A DNA stretch of 56,908 nt from Betaproteobacteria bacterium (GCA_947476215.1 CANJQI010000008.1:1-56908), one strand, 5' to 3'. Numbered from the stretch's first letter, positions 38,878 to 48,992 are shown. Notes: generated by a model from the letters alone, not told the origin. Made by a program: numbers and translations.

Positions 38878-40200
38878 TTGGTGCGTTGGGTGAATAATTC
38901 TTCAGAGATAGGCGGTATCCGTTCGCGCATAGCGAGTACGACCAGACAACGATGGTTCTATCGGTTTGTCATAGCAGCCATTTATCTAAGTGCGCTGGAC
39001 TCTTTGCTACGCGGAATGGCGAGGACTGTATCACCAACGCTCGAGATTCTTGTCGTCGGGCTAACTCAGCCGCTAATCTACGTACCACCGTTGCTATTTG
39101 CTTGGTACGGGACACATGATAGACGGTTCGTCCTGCTTTTGGCGGTTGTCGTATTTTTGATTCTCTCTTCCCCGCTGCGAATCCAGGGCGACCTGCTGTC
39201 ATATTTACTCGGATTCAAATTGTATTTTGCTTGCCTCTTTTATATACCCATTATTAAGTACCTGTCGAAATCGCCTGCGTTTGAACGCGCCTTTCTCAAG
39301 CACATGTTTCGAATTCTTATTGCATATTCAATCTGGGCAGCGGTTGAACTTGTTTCTACCATCTATGTTCCCGCCATTGCTCTTCGCATGAAAAGTTTCG
39401 CCCTTTCGGAAGAGCAAGCAATGGGGCTGGGGCGTCCGATTGGAATGGCGTTGGACTATCAAACAGGCGCTTTCGCAGTCGCTGTCTTTTGCGTCCTTCT
39501 CCTTTTACAGAAAAGGTACGTTTGGTATTCTTTACTTCTTGGGCTCAGTTTTTTTCTCGGGCTGCGAACTTGGTTTTTTGCAGCTTTTGTAACCTCCGCG
39601 CTTGTAATGGGGACGAGAGCGAGCATTGGGAAGACAATCTGGATTATCGGCGGCGCAGTTCTTTTCGCCGGATTCTATTTGGCAGCGAGAAATTACATAG
39701 AGAGCTACTTAGTAGTTTTCGGTGGCGAAGGATCCAGCGGCCAAATTATTTATGATTTGTTTATAAGTGATGGCTGGTTCCTCTTCACTCATGGCGGCCT
39801 GCTTCCTAATGGATTTTTGCGGGTGGGTGCTTCGCCGATTTTTGGAGAGATGACGGATATCGTTCCGCACCAGTTTTTCGTCAATGAGATTGCAATACTT
39901 CGAATGCATTACGAGATGGGTGGGATCGTAACCCTAATGTGGCTTGTTATCATGTATTTTCCGTTCTTGTCTCGAGGCCTTACTTTCTACAGAAACCAAT
40001 ACATGGTCATCTTGTTCTTTTCTTCGATAGGTTTTGTGCATCATTTGACGGTATTGAAACCGTTTATATTGATCTTTCTAATATTTTGCAGTATTCAGAC
40101 GTTTTTGAAGCAGGAGCTACCTGTAAAGTCAAAGCGGTTCCGCCGCTTCGGCGTGTCGAATGGTCGACGGCCGATCAAGGATTCGAGCATGACTACATGA
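38878..40200 (+). CDS. O-antigen polymerase/ligase-like polytopic membrane protein (Wzy candidate)
   Basis: About 10 hydrophobic segments with large periplasmic-loop-like region before the last TMs; lower GC; position within operon next to GTs. Confidence 0.6.
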   Translation: MVRWVNNSSEIGGIRSRIASTTRQRWFYRFVIAAIYLSALDSLLRGMARTVSPTLEILVVGLTQPLIYVPPLLFAWYGTHDRRFVLLLAVVVFLILSSPLRIQGDLLSYLLGFKLYFACLFYIPIIKYLSKSPAFERAFLKHMFRILIAYSIWAAVELVSTIYVPAIALRMKSFALSEEQAMGLGRPIGMALDYQTGAFAVAVFCVLLLLQKRYVWYSLLLGLSFFLGLRTWFFAAFVTSALVMGTRASIGKTIWIIGGAVLFAGFYLAARNYIESYLVVFGGEGSSGQIIYDLFISDGWFLFTHGGLLPNGFLRVGASPIFGEMTDIVPHQFFVNEIAILRMHYEMGGIVTLMWLVIMYFPFLSRGLTFYRNQYMVILFFSSIGFVHHLTVLKPFILIFLIFCSIQTFLKQELPVKSKRFRRFGVSNGRRPIKDSSMTT

Positions 40201-41192
40201 AAATCCTCATTACCGGCGCTGACGGCTTTATTGGCTCGCACCTTACGGAGGCGCTGGTTAAGGCCGGCCATGATGTGCGCGCGTTTACTCTTTACAACTC
40301 ATTCAATTCCTGGGGCTGGCTGGATCACTGCGATCACGACGTCAAGGGGCAGTTTGAGGTGTTCGCGGGTGATATCCGCGACCCGCATGGCGTGAAAACA
40401 GCGATGCAAGGCTGCAACGCAGTCTTGCACCTCGCGGCACTAATTGCGATTCCTTATTCCTACCACTCGCCCGATACTTACATCGACACGAATGTGAAGG
40501 GTACATTAAACGTGGTACAGGCCGCGCGAGATTTGGGCGTAGCAAAGGTGGTGCACACTTCAACCAGCGAAGTCTATGGCACGGCGCAATTTGTGCCGAT
40601 TACGGAGGAGCACCCTCTGCAGGGTCAGTCGCCATACTCTGCGTCGAAGATTGGAGCGGACCAAATTGCGCTGTCTTTCTATTTGTCCTTTGGCACGCCT
40701 GTAGCAGTGCTGCGGCCCTTCAATACCTACGGACCGCGCCAATCTGCACGGGCCGTGATTCCGACCATCATCACCCAGATTGCAGCGGGAATTCGCAATA
40801 TCAAACTTGGCGCTGTGCGCCCTACTCGCGACTTTTCCTTCGTTGAAGACACGGTGCGCGGGTTTATGGCCGCGATGGATTCCGAAAAGGTCATTGGTAC
40901 GGTGACAAACATCGGCAGCGGCTTCGAAATCTCGATCGGAGATACCGCTAACGTCATCGGTGACTTGATGGGGGCAGAAATCGAAATTGAATGCGACAGC
41001 GTCCGCCTGCGCCCGTTAAACAGTGAAGTTGAGCGGCTGTTTGCCAGCTACGCCAGGGCCGAGAGACTGATGGGCTGGCGTCCGCAATATGGTGAGTTCG
41101 CGGGTTTCAAGCGTGGCTTGAAGAAAACAATTGATTGGTTCACCAAACCCGAGAATCTCGTGCGCTACAAAATAGATCAGTACAACCTGTGA
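40197..41192 (+). CDS. legB: NAD-dependent 4,6-dehydratase, LegB-like
   Basis: MKILITGADGFIGSHLTEALVKAGHDVRAFTLYNSFNSWGWLDHC; HLAALIAIPYSYHSPDTYIDTNVKGTLNVVQAARDLGV; STSEVYGTAQFVPITEEHPLQGQSPYSASKIGAD; true start at ATGA overlap 40197, not 39939. Confidence 0.8.
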   Translation: MKILITGADGFIGSHLTEALVKAGHDVRAFTLYNSFNSWGWLDHCDHDVKGQFEVFAGDIRDPHGVKTAMQGCNAVLHLAALIAIPYSYHSPDTYIDTNVKGTLNVVQAARDLGVAKVVHTSTSEVYGTAQFVPITEEHPLQGQSPYSASKIGADQIALSFYLSFGTPVAVLRPFNTYGPRQSARAVIPTIITQIAAGIRNIKLGAVRPTRDFSFVEDTVRGFMAAMDSEKVIGTVTNIGSGFEISIGDTANVIGDLMGAEIEIECDSVRLRPLNSEVERLFASYARAERLMGWRPQYGEFAGFKRGLKKTIDWFTKPENLVRYKIDQYNL

Positions 41193-41905
41193 CCACAAAA
41201 CGCGCAATCATATTAGCTGGTGGAAAAGGCACTCGCCTAAGGCCTTTCACGGTGGTATTGCCGAAACCGCTTATGCCGATTGGCGAGTATCCCATTCTGG
41301 AGGTAGTGGTCCGGCAGTTGGCGCGTTCTGGTTTTGACAGAATCACTATGGCGGTTAACCATCAAGCCGAATTGATCAAGGCATTTTTTGGCGATGGCTC
41401 AAAATGGGGGATTTGCATTGACTACTCGGTTGAGGATAAACCCTTGGGTACAATGGGTCCGCTGCGTCTGATTCGGGATTTGCCCGATCACTTCCTAGTA
41501 ATGAACGGCGACATCCTGACTGACTTGGATTTTAGGGAGTTTTTTCAACAGCATGTGACAGCCGATCACATGTTCACCATTTCCTCTCACAGGCGACAGC
41601 AAGTAATCGACTATGGAGTGCTCGAAAAGAATGCGCTTCAGGATCTTGTCGGGTTTCGGGAAAAACCAACTGTCGATTACGAAGTAAGTATGGGTATCTA
41701 CATGGCAAGTCGTTTCGTTCTGGAGTATATCCCGGCGAATCAATTGTATGGATTTGATGGCCTCATGGTCGATCTGCTCAAGGCGGGAAAAAAAGTCCGG
41801 GTCAAAAGTTTTTCGGGGTATTGGCTGGATATTGGTAGACCGGACGATTATATGCAGGCGATCGAGCAATTCGACGCGATGAGATCGAAATTTATCCATG
41901 ACTAA
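41189..41905 (+). CDS. NDP-sugar nucleotidyltransferase (PtmE/GlmU-N-terminal-like)
   Basis: RAIILAGGKGTRLRPFTVVLPKPLMPIGEYPILEVVVRQLARSGFDRITMAVNH; GTG start 41189 overlapping upstream stop. Confidence 0.85.
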   Translation: MTTKRAIILAGGKGTRLRPFTVVLPKPLMPIGEYPILEVVVRQLARSGFDRITMAVNHQAELIKAFFGDGSKWGICIDYSVEDKPLGTMGPLRLIRDLPDHFLVMNGDILTDLDFREFFQQHVTADHMFTISSHRRQQVIDYGVLEKNALQDLVGFREKPTVDYEVSMGIYMASRFVLEYIPANQLYGFDGLMVDLLKAGKKVRVKSFSGYWLDIGRPDDYMQAIEQFDAMRSKFIHD

Positions 41906-42755
41906 GGTCTTGGTGACCGGCGCGACGGGATTCATTGGCACTCACTTGATCACTAGATTGGTGGCCGAAGCATATGAGGTCTTCGCCCCAAATAGTCAGT
42001 CCGGGGATATTGCCTCTAACTCGACTTGGAGCGCCTTTCCGAGTGCCGAAATTGTTATTCACCTCGCCGCCAAAACGTTTGTCCCGGACAGCTGGGTTGA
42101 TCCGACTCTTTTCCTTGAGACGAATCTGAATGGGACTGTTTGCGCACTGAACTATTGCAGAGAACGCCGGGCTCGACTGATTTTTATTAGCTCCTATCTG
42201 TATGGGGTGCCTGAGAAGTTGCCTATACCAGAAAGTGCCAATCTTCACGCGAATAATCCCTATGCACTGTCAAAGAAGATGGCAGAAGAAGTATGCCGAT
42301 TTTATTCGGACTACTATGGCGTAGGCGTCACGATTCTGCGGCCATTCAATATCTATGGCCCAGGCCAGAGCACTAAATTCCTGATCCCTTCGGTTGTCGA
42401 GCAGGTCATGGCGGATACCGAACTCAGGGTAAAGGACTTGGAGCCCAGACGCGATTACCTCTTCATTGACGATTTGATCGAAGCGTTTTTGAGGGTAATC
42501 CAAAGGCCGCAGCGATTTGAGATCTTTAATATAGCGTCCGGAACCAGTCATTCAGTGGGCGAGGTAATCAATTTAATCCAGAAAATCGCACAAAAACAAC
42601 TACCGGTGCATTCCGATGGGGAAAGAAGGCAGCAGGAAGTGATGGATACCAGAGCAGATATTTCGCGGGCACGTGAAATTCTGGACTGGTACCCTCGCTG
42701 GTCTCTGAATGCGGGATGCGCCAGGATCATTCAAGACAAGAATAGCCTCATATAG
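41898..42755 (+). CDS. NAD-dependent epimerase/dehydratase/reductase (SDR)
   Basis: KVLVTGATGFIGTHLITRLVAEAYEVFAPNS; ILRPFNIYGPGQSTKFLIPSVVEQVM; RRDYLFIDDLIEAFLRV. Confidence 0.86.
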   Translation: MTKVLVTGATGFIGTHLITRLVAEAYEVFAPNSQSGDIASNSTWSAFPSAEIVIHLAAKTFVPDSWVDPTLFLETNLNGTVCALNYCRERRARLIFISSYLYGVPEKLPIPESANLHANNPYALSKKMAEEVCRFYSDYYGVGVTILRPFNIYGPGQSTKFLIPSVVEQVMADTELRVKDLEPRRDYLFIDDLIEAFLRVIQRPQRFEIFNIASGTSHSVGEVINLIQKIAQKQLPVHSDGERRQQEVMDTRADISRAREILDWYPRWSLNAGCARIIQDKNSLI

Positions 42756-43843
42756 TGATGGGTAAATATATATTGGTAGGAGCAAACCCTGCAGAAGATG
42801 CGTCCGCACATCGCGGGGGGGTCTTGACCCTGTCTAAGTCGTTGATAACTTATGCCGAGAGGCATGGCCATACCATTGAAGTGATCAATACCTTACGTTC
42901 TGGATTCGATAACCTGTCGCTCAGGCTTCGTTTGAAGGCAGGATGGAACCGCGTGCTAAAACTTTTGAAATCGTTGCGAGCCACAAATTGTAGCGGCGTG
43001 ATTATATTGTCAGGCGCAGGACTTAGTTTCTATGAGCGGATTATCTTATCCAGTATTTGCAGATGGTTCGGTGTGAAAGATCTCTTTGTTATTGTGGATG
43101 GGTGGTTTCTTGATGTAAGAAAGGCCGGTTGTTTTAAACGGTATTGGCTGGGTCTGCTTCTACAGATTCCACATAAATTGGCGGCTTGTGGAGGCCAGTG
43201 GTCTGATCTATTTCGTGAGTTCGGCGTTACGTCCAGCCATATTGTTCAGATTCATTTTTGGCTTTCTGAAACCTTTGCTATTTCTGACCACCATAAAACG
43301 ATAACCCTTGGCAGGCCGCTGCGATTCATTTTCGTAGGCTGGATGATCAGAGAGAAGGGTATTTATGAGATTCTCGCTGCGATAGAAGAACTCAGGAAGA
43401 GTTACAAGTTTGTCTTCACTTTCGTAGGAGACGGCGCTTTACTGAATGACGTACGGCAAGAAATCCGCGAATTGGGATGGGAGGGGAGTGTCTCGGCCTT
43501 GGGTTGGGTCTCGGATGCAGAATTTCAACATATACTCTCTTCAGCGGATGTATTTGTTTTGCCAAGCTATGCGGAGGGCTTCCCGATGTCCTTAATTGAG
43601 GCCTTCTCTAAGGGGCTTCCAGCCATATGCTCTGACGTAGGTGGGATTTCTGATTCGTTACGCGATGGTGTAAACGGGTATTTGATTCCACCCAGGCAGA
43701 TTCAGCCGATTATCGAGGCAATGAAACGTTATCTCAGTAATCCCCAGATCATCGCAGATCACTCGCGAGCGGCTCTTGATATAGTCAAGACTAACCATAT
43801 GGCGGAAACTAATTGCAGACTTTTTTTTGAAGCCTTGAGATGA
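42755..43843 (+). CDS. Glycosyltransferase family 4
   Basis: ILVGANPAEDASAHRGGVLTLSKSLI; FIFVGWMIREKGIYEILAAIEEL; ADVFVLPSYAEGFPMSLIEAFSKGLPAICSDVGGI. Confidence 0.87.
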   Translation: MMGKYILVGANPAEDASAHRGGVLTLSKSLITYAERHGHTIEVINTLRSGFDNLSLRLRLKAGWNRVLKLLKSLRATNCSGVIILSGAGLSFYERIILSSICRWFGVKDLFVIVDGWFLDVRKAGCFKRYWLGLLLQIPHKLAACGGQWSDLFREFGVTSSHIVQIHFWLSETFAISDHHKTITLGRPLRFIFVGWMIREKGIYEILAAIEELRKSYKFVFTFVGDGALLNDVRQEIRELGWEGSVSALGWVSDAEFQHILSSADVFVLPSYAEGFPMSLIEAFSKGLPAICSDVGGISDSLRDGVNGYLIPPRQIQPIIEAMKRYLSNPQIIADHSRAALDIVKTNHMAETNCRLFFEALR

Positions 43844-43853
43844 ACGGGATTAT

Positions 43854-45773
43854 ATGTGTGGCATCCTAGGCTATTTCGGTTCATTTTCCCCAGAGTCACT
43901 AAATCGCGCCAATCGGTTACAGGCACACCGTGGACCAGATGACTCTGGTGAATTCAACGATGCAGAAGCGGGCATTGGGATGGGGCATGTCCGACTTTCG
44001 ATTCTCGATCTCTCGCCACTGGGGCGCCAACCCATGGCCACCGATGACGGCTCGGTAGTGCTAGTTTTCAACGGTGAGATTTACAATTTTCGGGAATTGA
44101 GGAGGGAACTGGAGGCGAAGGGAAATCGTTTTCGAGGACGTTCGGATACCGAGGTACTTCTGCACTTGTATCTAGCGTATGGCGATGCGATGTTGACCCG
44201 GCTCAATGGGATTTTTTCGTTTGCGTTGTGGGATAAACGCAGCCGCTCGTTGTTTGTGGCGCGAGATGCCCTTGGCGTGAAGCCACTCTACTACGCCGAG
44301 ACAGAACCCGGGTTTGCGTTCGCGAGCGAAATCAAAGCGTTGTTGGCTCTGGTGCCGCAGTTGCGGGAACTGGATGCTCAGGCGCTCCATCGCTATCTGA
44401 GCTTCCTCTGGTGTCCTGGGGACGGAACGCCTTTTCGGGCTGTGCGCAAGCTGCTGCCCGGCGAAGCGATGTTGGTGCGCGAGCGTAAGATTGTCCGGCA
44501 TTGGGCGTGGTATCAACTGCCGGTTTTTCGCGGGGTGATCTCCAATCTTTCCGAGCCGGCGGCAGTGTCAGGTACCGTGGATCATTTGCGTCGGGCCGTG
44601 CATCGACAACTGGTTGCCGATGTGCCCGTGGGGGCGTTTCTCTCCGGTGGGCTGGATTCGAGTGCAATTGTGGCCTTCGCCCGGGAGCAGGCTCCGGACA
44701 TCCGCTGTTTCACCATAGAATCGGCAGGCGGAGAAGAGGAAGGCATAACGGATGATCTGCCTTATGCGCGTCGAGCTGCAGCGCATCTGGGGGTACCGCT
44801 GGATGTCGTTCGTATAGATGCAAGCCGGATGGCCGCTGATCTAGAGGGCATGGTGGCACAGTTGGATGAACCCATTGCGGATCCTGCGTCTTTGAACGTT
44901 CTCTACATTAGCCGACTCGCACGCGGGCAGGGAATTAAGGTGTTGCTTTCCGGCGCCGGCGGGGATGATGTTTTTACCGGCTACCGGCGGCATGTGGCGG
45001 TGAATTACGAACGTTATTGGCGCTGGCTGCCCCAGAGCGTGCGATCTGGATTGGAGCGGATGACGGCTAGTGCAAATCAGCGCAAGCCGTTGTTTCGACG
45101 CCTGGCCAAGCTTTCTAGCGGTGCCGGATTGGCGGGGGACGCGCGGCTGGCCAATTACTTTCTGTGGGCGAAAGAGGCGCAACTACTCGGTCTTTACACG
45201 CCGGAGTTTCGAGCGCAACTCGGAAAGCCGGCTGCCGCCGATCCTATGCTGCAGTTCCTCAAACCACTCCCTTCCTCGATATCACCTCTGGATCGTATGC
45301 TGGCGCTGGAACAGCGGTTTTTCTTAGCCGATCACAATCTCAACTACACGGACAAGATGTCGATGGCAGCGGGAGTCGAGGTACGGGTTCCGTTTCTTGA
45401 CACGGATTTGGTGGAGTTCGCCGCACGGATACCTGCGCGCCTTAAGCAGCGCGGCAATGAAGGAAAGTGGGTACTAAAAAAGGCGATGGAACCATACCTG
45501 CCGCGTGATGTGATCTACCGGCCAAAGTCCGGGTTCGGTGCGCCATTGCGTCGATGGATGCGCATTGAACTGCGGGACCTTTTGGCCGATTTACTCGGCA
45601 CGCAGAGCTTGCGGCAGCGTGGTTTGTTCGACAGTGCAGCCGTGCAACGACTAATTCAAGCTAATGATGAGGGGAAAGTTGATGCCAGTTACACGCTTCT
45701 ATCGCTGATGTGCATTGAGCTTTGGTGCAGGAAATTTATTGATCAAGGCCTGGCAACACCGCCACATTTTTAG
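43854..45773 (+). CDS. asnB: Asparagine synthetase (glutamine-hydrolysing) family, EPS-type
   Basis: MCGILGYFG N-terminal nucleophile Cys; HRGPDDSG; VFNGEIYNFRELRREL; GAFLSGGLDSSAIVAFAREQ PP-loop; LLSGAGGDDVFTGYRR. Confidence 0.93.
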   Translation: MCGILGYFGSFSPESLNRANRLQAHRGPDDSGEFNDAEAGIGMGHVRLSILDLSPLGRQPMATDDGSVVLVFNGEIYNFRELRRELEAKGNRFRGRSDTEVLLHLYLAYGDAMLTRLNGIFSFALWDKRSRSLFVARDALGVKPLYYAETEPGFAFASEIKALLALVPQLRELDAQALHRYLSFLWCPGDGTPFRAVRKLLPGEAMLVRERKIVRHWAWYQLPVFRGVISNLSEPAAVSGTVDHLRRAVHRQLVADVPVGAFLSGGLDSSAIVAFAREQAPDIRCFTIESAGGEEEGITDDLPYARRAAAHLGVPLDVVRIDASRMAADLEGMVAQLDEPIADPASLNVLYISRLARGQGIKVLLSGAGGDDVFTGYRRHVAVNYERYWRWLPQSVRSGLERMTASANQRKPLFRRLAKLSSGAGLAGDARLANYFLWAKEAQLLGLYTPEFRAQLGKPAAADPMLQFLKPLPSSISPLDRMLALEQRFFLADHNLNYTDKMSMAAGVEVRVPFLDTDLVEFAARIPARLKQRGNEGKWVLKKAMEPYLPRDVIYRPKSGFGAPLRRWMRIELRDLLADLLGTQSLRQRGLFDSAAVQRLIQANDEGKVDASYTLLSLMCIELWCRKFIDQGLATPPHF

Positions 45774-45781
45774 GAAACAAC

Positions 45782-46030
45782 CAACTAACTGTTGAACAAG
45801 CAGCCCAGCAAGGCAGGGAAAAGTCGCAGGTGCACGACTTTTGGAACGACGCAGCTTGCAGCGCGAACCTGTATTTGCAGGCCATCGGCCATGTGGGCCA
45901 AATAGCCCAATCTGCGGAGCGGGATCATCTGGAACCTTTTATCTTGCCTTTTGCCGATTTTTAGACGACCAAAGTCAAGAGCGTTCTCGAAATCGCTGTT
46001 GGTTTGAGGGCCGACCATCAGTGCTTAGAG
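45782..46030 (+). pseudogene. Truncated N-terminus of a SAM-dependent methyltransferase (dead tandem paralog)
   Basis: Frame from 45782: QLTVEQAAQQGREKSQVHDFWNDAACSANLYLQAIGHVGQIAQSAERDHLEPFILPFADF*TTKVKSVLEIAVGLRADHQCLE; in-frame TAG at 45962-45964; collinear with the intact downstream gene. Confidence 0.85.
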
Positions 46031-46064
46031 TCTCTTTCGATAAAAAAGCTTAATTGGGTAGGAA

Positions 46065-46868
46065 ATGACCCAAAAAAAAGAGGTTTCCGATTTCTGGAAT
46101 GATGCATCCTGCGGGGAAGATTTGTACCTTCCTGGTAGCGATATTGCGGGATACGCGGCGCAAGCGCAGGCAAGGTATGCCCTTGAACCCTATATCGAGG
46201 ACTTTGCACGCTTCAAGGACGCTCGCGGAGCACGTGTATTGGAAATCGGGGTGGGGCTCGGAGCAGATCATCAGAAATTTGCCGAAGCGGGCGCAGCCCT
46301 TTGGGGCATCGACCTTACGGAACGTGCCGTTGAACACACTCGCCAACGATTGGCGGCTTTGCGTCTGAGCTCTCGCCTTGCTATCGGTGACGCGGAGAAT
46401 CTCGACTTCATGGACCGGTCATTTGATCGTGTGTACTCGTGGGGCGTACTGCATCACAGTCCGGATACGCCAAAGGCGATAGCGGAAGTTTGGCGAGTGT
46501 TGGAATACGGAGGGACGGCAAGCATAATGATTTACCACAAGTGGAGCATGCTCGGTTTTATGCTTTGGGTGCGCTACGCGCTGCTGCGGTTAAGACCATG
46601 GATGACGCTTGCAGAGATCTATGCACGCTATCTAGAAAGCCCCGGCACCAAGGCCTATTCAGTCGCAGAAGCGCGAAGCCTGTTTGGCGCATTCAGTATG
46701 GTGAGGATACAAACGGTGCTGACGCACGCAGACTTGTTGGAAGCTGGTGCCGGCCAACGACATCGAGGCGGTATTCTGACGCTTGCACGAAAGATATACC
46801 CCCGGCAATTAATTCGCTGGACTCTCCCGCGTGCCGGGCTGTTTATGTTGGTTGAAGCGAGGAAGTAG
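46065..46868 (+). CDS. Class I SAM-dependent methyltransferase
   Basis: VSDFWNDASCGEDLYLPG; RVLEIGVGLGADHQKFAEAGAALWGIDLTERAVEHTRQRL; FDRVYSWGVLHHSPDTPKAIAEVWRVL. Confidence 0.9.
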   Translation: MTQKKEVSDFWNDASCGEDLYLPGSDIAGYAAQAQARYALEPYIEDFARFKDARGARVLEIGVGLGADHQKFAEAGAALWGIDLTERAVEHTRQRLAALRLSSRLAIGDAENLDFMDRSFDRVYSWGVLHHSPDTPKAIAEVWRVLEYGGTASIMIYHKWSMLGFMLWVRYALLRLRPWMTLAEIYARYLESPGTKAYSVAEARSLFGAFSMVRIQTVLTHADLLEAGAGQRHRGGILTLARKIYPRQLIRWTLPRAGLFMLVEARK

Positions 46869-46871
46869 GAC

Positions 46872-48992
46872 TTGAAGCAAATTCTCCAAAACCTTAAGAC
46901 GGGCGCGACCGAAGTAGCTGAGGTGCCGTGGCCGACCGTCAAGCAAGGGCATTTGTTAATCCGCTCGACGACGACTTTGGTGTCGGCTGGTACCGAACGC
47001 ATGCTTGTTGAATTCAGCAAGGCAGGCTGGATCGACAAGGCTCGTCAACAGCCAGACAAGGTGCGCATGGTTCTGGACAAGATCAGAACCGATGGATTGA
47101 TCCCGACGGTCGAAGCGGTATTCAACAAACTGGATCAGCCTTTGCCGCTTGGATACTGCAATGTCGGGCGTGTGATAGAGGTCGGACCAGGCGTTACGAA
47201 GTTTGTGGTCGGAGACCGCGTGGCTTCGAATGGAAAGCACGCTGACGTGATCTGCGTGCCGGTAAATTTGTGCGCCAGCGTGCCAGATAAGGTATCGGAT
47301 GACGAAGCGGCATTTACTGTGCTGGGAGCGATTGCGTTGCAGGGAATTCGCCTCGCGCAGCCGACGTTGGGTGAATTCGTGGCGGTCACCGGGCTGGGGC
47401 TGATCGGCTTACTCACAGTTCAGTTGCTGCGCGCGCAAGGTTGCAGGGTACTGGGAATAGATTTTGATGCCCACAGGCTGGCATTGGCTCGACAGTTCGG
47501 GGCCGAAGTAGTGAATCTGGCGGCTGGCGAGGATGCTGTTACTTCAGCGCAGCGGTTTTCTCGTCAGCGCGGAGTCGACGCGGTAATCCTTACCGCGTCG
47601 ACCAAGAGCAGCGAGCCGGTGCATCAGGCAGCGCTGATGTGCAGAAAGCGCGGCCGCATCGTATTGGTCGGCGTCACCGGCCTTGAGCTTTCTAGGACGG
47701 ACTTCTTCGAGAAGGAACTGACTTTTCAAGTGTCCTGCTCCTATGGACCGGGGCGCTATGACACCAACTACGAGGAAAAAGGTCTGGACTATCCAGTCGG
47801 ATACGTGCGCTGGACGGAACAGCGAAATCTCGAGGCTGTGCTGGACACAGTGGCGACCGGTGCATTGGATTTGAAATCGCTTGTATCTCACCGATTCGCG
47901 ATCGAAGACGCGGGGCGCGCCTATGAGTTAGTGGGCGGATCGACCCCTTCTTTGGGAATACTGCTCGAATACAACCGTAGCGGCGAAGCGCCTGAGCTAA
48001 CACTAAACCGACAGACTGTGACACTGCTCGCGCAGGCCACGGGTCCTACCCCTACTGAAGGGGTATCGATGGGTTTCATTGGATCCGGAAACTACGCTAC
48101 TTCTGTGCTGATCCCGGCATTCAAGGCAACTGGGGCGCGAATGAAGACGGTGGCTTCAAGTGGAGGCGTGAGCGGCCTGCATGCCGCGCGGAAGTTTGGG
48201 TTCGAGGCTACGACTACAGACGTAGTAAGCGTGCTGACGGATGCAAGTATTAATACAGTGGTAATTTCGACCAGGCACGATAGCCACGCACGATTAGCAT
48301 GCGACGCCTTGCGGTCAGGCAAAAATGTGTTCGTGGAGAAGCCTCTCGCACTGCGCATCGAGGAACTTGCCGAGATCGAAGCAGCCTCCAGATTGGCAAA
48401 GTCGCTTCTGATGGTGGGCTTCAATCGCCGCTTTGCGCCACAGATTCAGAAGATGAAGGTTCTGCTTATAGGCGCGAGGGGGCCAAAATCTCTCGTAGTC
48501 ACGGTAAATGCAGGGGCCATTCCCGCGGATCATTGGACCCAGGACCGCGATGCTGGGGGCGGTCGAGTCGTGGGCGAAGCGTGCCATTTTATCGATCTAC
48601 TGCGGTTTTTAGTTGGCGAGCCGATTATCGAGTGGAGGCGAATGGACATGAAGACTGCCTCCCACGATACCGTGACCTTGGAACTCAGATTCGCCGATGG
48701 GTCGATAGGCACAGTGCACTACTTCGCAAACGGGAACAAGTCATTTCCCAAGGAGCGAGTGGAGGTGTTTTCCGAGGGTCGTGTGTTGCAACTGAACAAT
48801 TTTCGCAGACTGACTGGCTATGGTTGGCCGGGATTCAAGAAGATGAATTTGTGGCACCAGGACAAAGGTCAGCGCGCTTGTGCGGCGGCCTTTGTTCAGG
48901 CAGTAGCGCAGGGTGGCAGGGCACCGATTCCGTTGGAAGAGATTCTTGAAGTCAGCAAAGTGACCATTAGTCTGGCTGGCCATTGCGGCTGA
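46872..48992 (+). CDS. Bi-domain oxidoreductase (zinc-less MDR alcohol dehydrogenase-like + Gfo/Idh/MocA)
   Basis: N-terminal MDR domain (GYCNVGRVIEVGPGVTKFVVGDRVAS; VTGLGLIGLLTVQLLRAQGCRVLGID) fused to Gfo/Idh domain (MGFIGSGNYATSVLIPAFK; GKNVFVEKPLALRIEEL). Confidence 0.9.
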   Translation: MKQILQNLKTGATEVAEVPWPTVKQGHLLIRSTTTLVSAGTERMLVEFSKAGWIDKARQQPDKVRMVLDKIRTDGLIPTVEAVFNKLDQPLPLGYCNVGRVIEVGPGVTKFVVGDRVASNGKHADVICVPVNLCASVPDKVSDDEAAFTVLGAIALQGIRLAQPTLGEFVAVTGLGLIGLLTVQLLRAQGCRVLGIDFDAHRLALARQFGAEVVNLAAGEDAVTSAQRFSRQRGVDAVILTASTKSSEPVHQAALMCRKRGRIVLVGVTGLELSRTDFFEKELTFQVSCSYGPGRYDTNYEEKGLDYPVGYVRWTEQRNLEAVLDTVATGALDLKSLVSHRFAIEDAGRAYELVGGSTPSLGILLEYNRSGEAPELTLNRQTVTLLAQATGPTPTEGVSMGFIGSGNYATSVLIPAFKATGARMKTVASSGGVSGLHAARKFGFEATTTDVVSVLTDASINTVVISTRHDSHARLACDALRSGKNVFVEKPLALRIEELAEIEAASRLAKSLLMVGFNRRFAPQIQKMKVLLIGARGPKSLVVTVNAGAIPADHWTQDRDAGGGRVVGEACHFIDLLRFLVGEPIIEWRRMDMKTASHDTVTLELRFADGSIGTVHYFANGNKSFPKERVEVFSEGRVLQLNNFRRLTGYGWPGFKKMNLWHQDKGQRACAAAFVQAVAQGGRAPIPLEEILEVSKVTISLAGHCG

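Noticed and set aside
39939-40196. 86-aa N-terminal extension of the LegB-like ORF
   Set aside because: Lies out of frame inside the Wzy-like gene; Rossmann start MKILITGADGFIGSH begins at 40197
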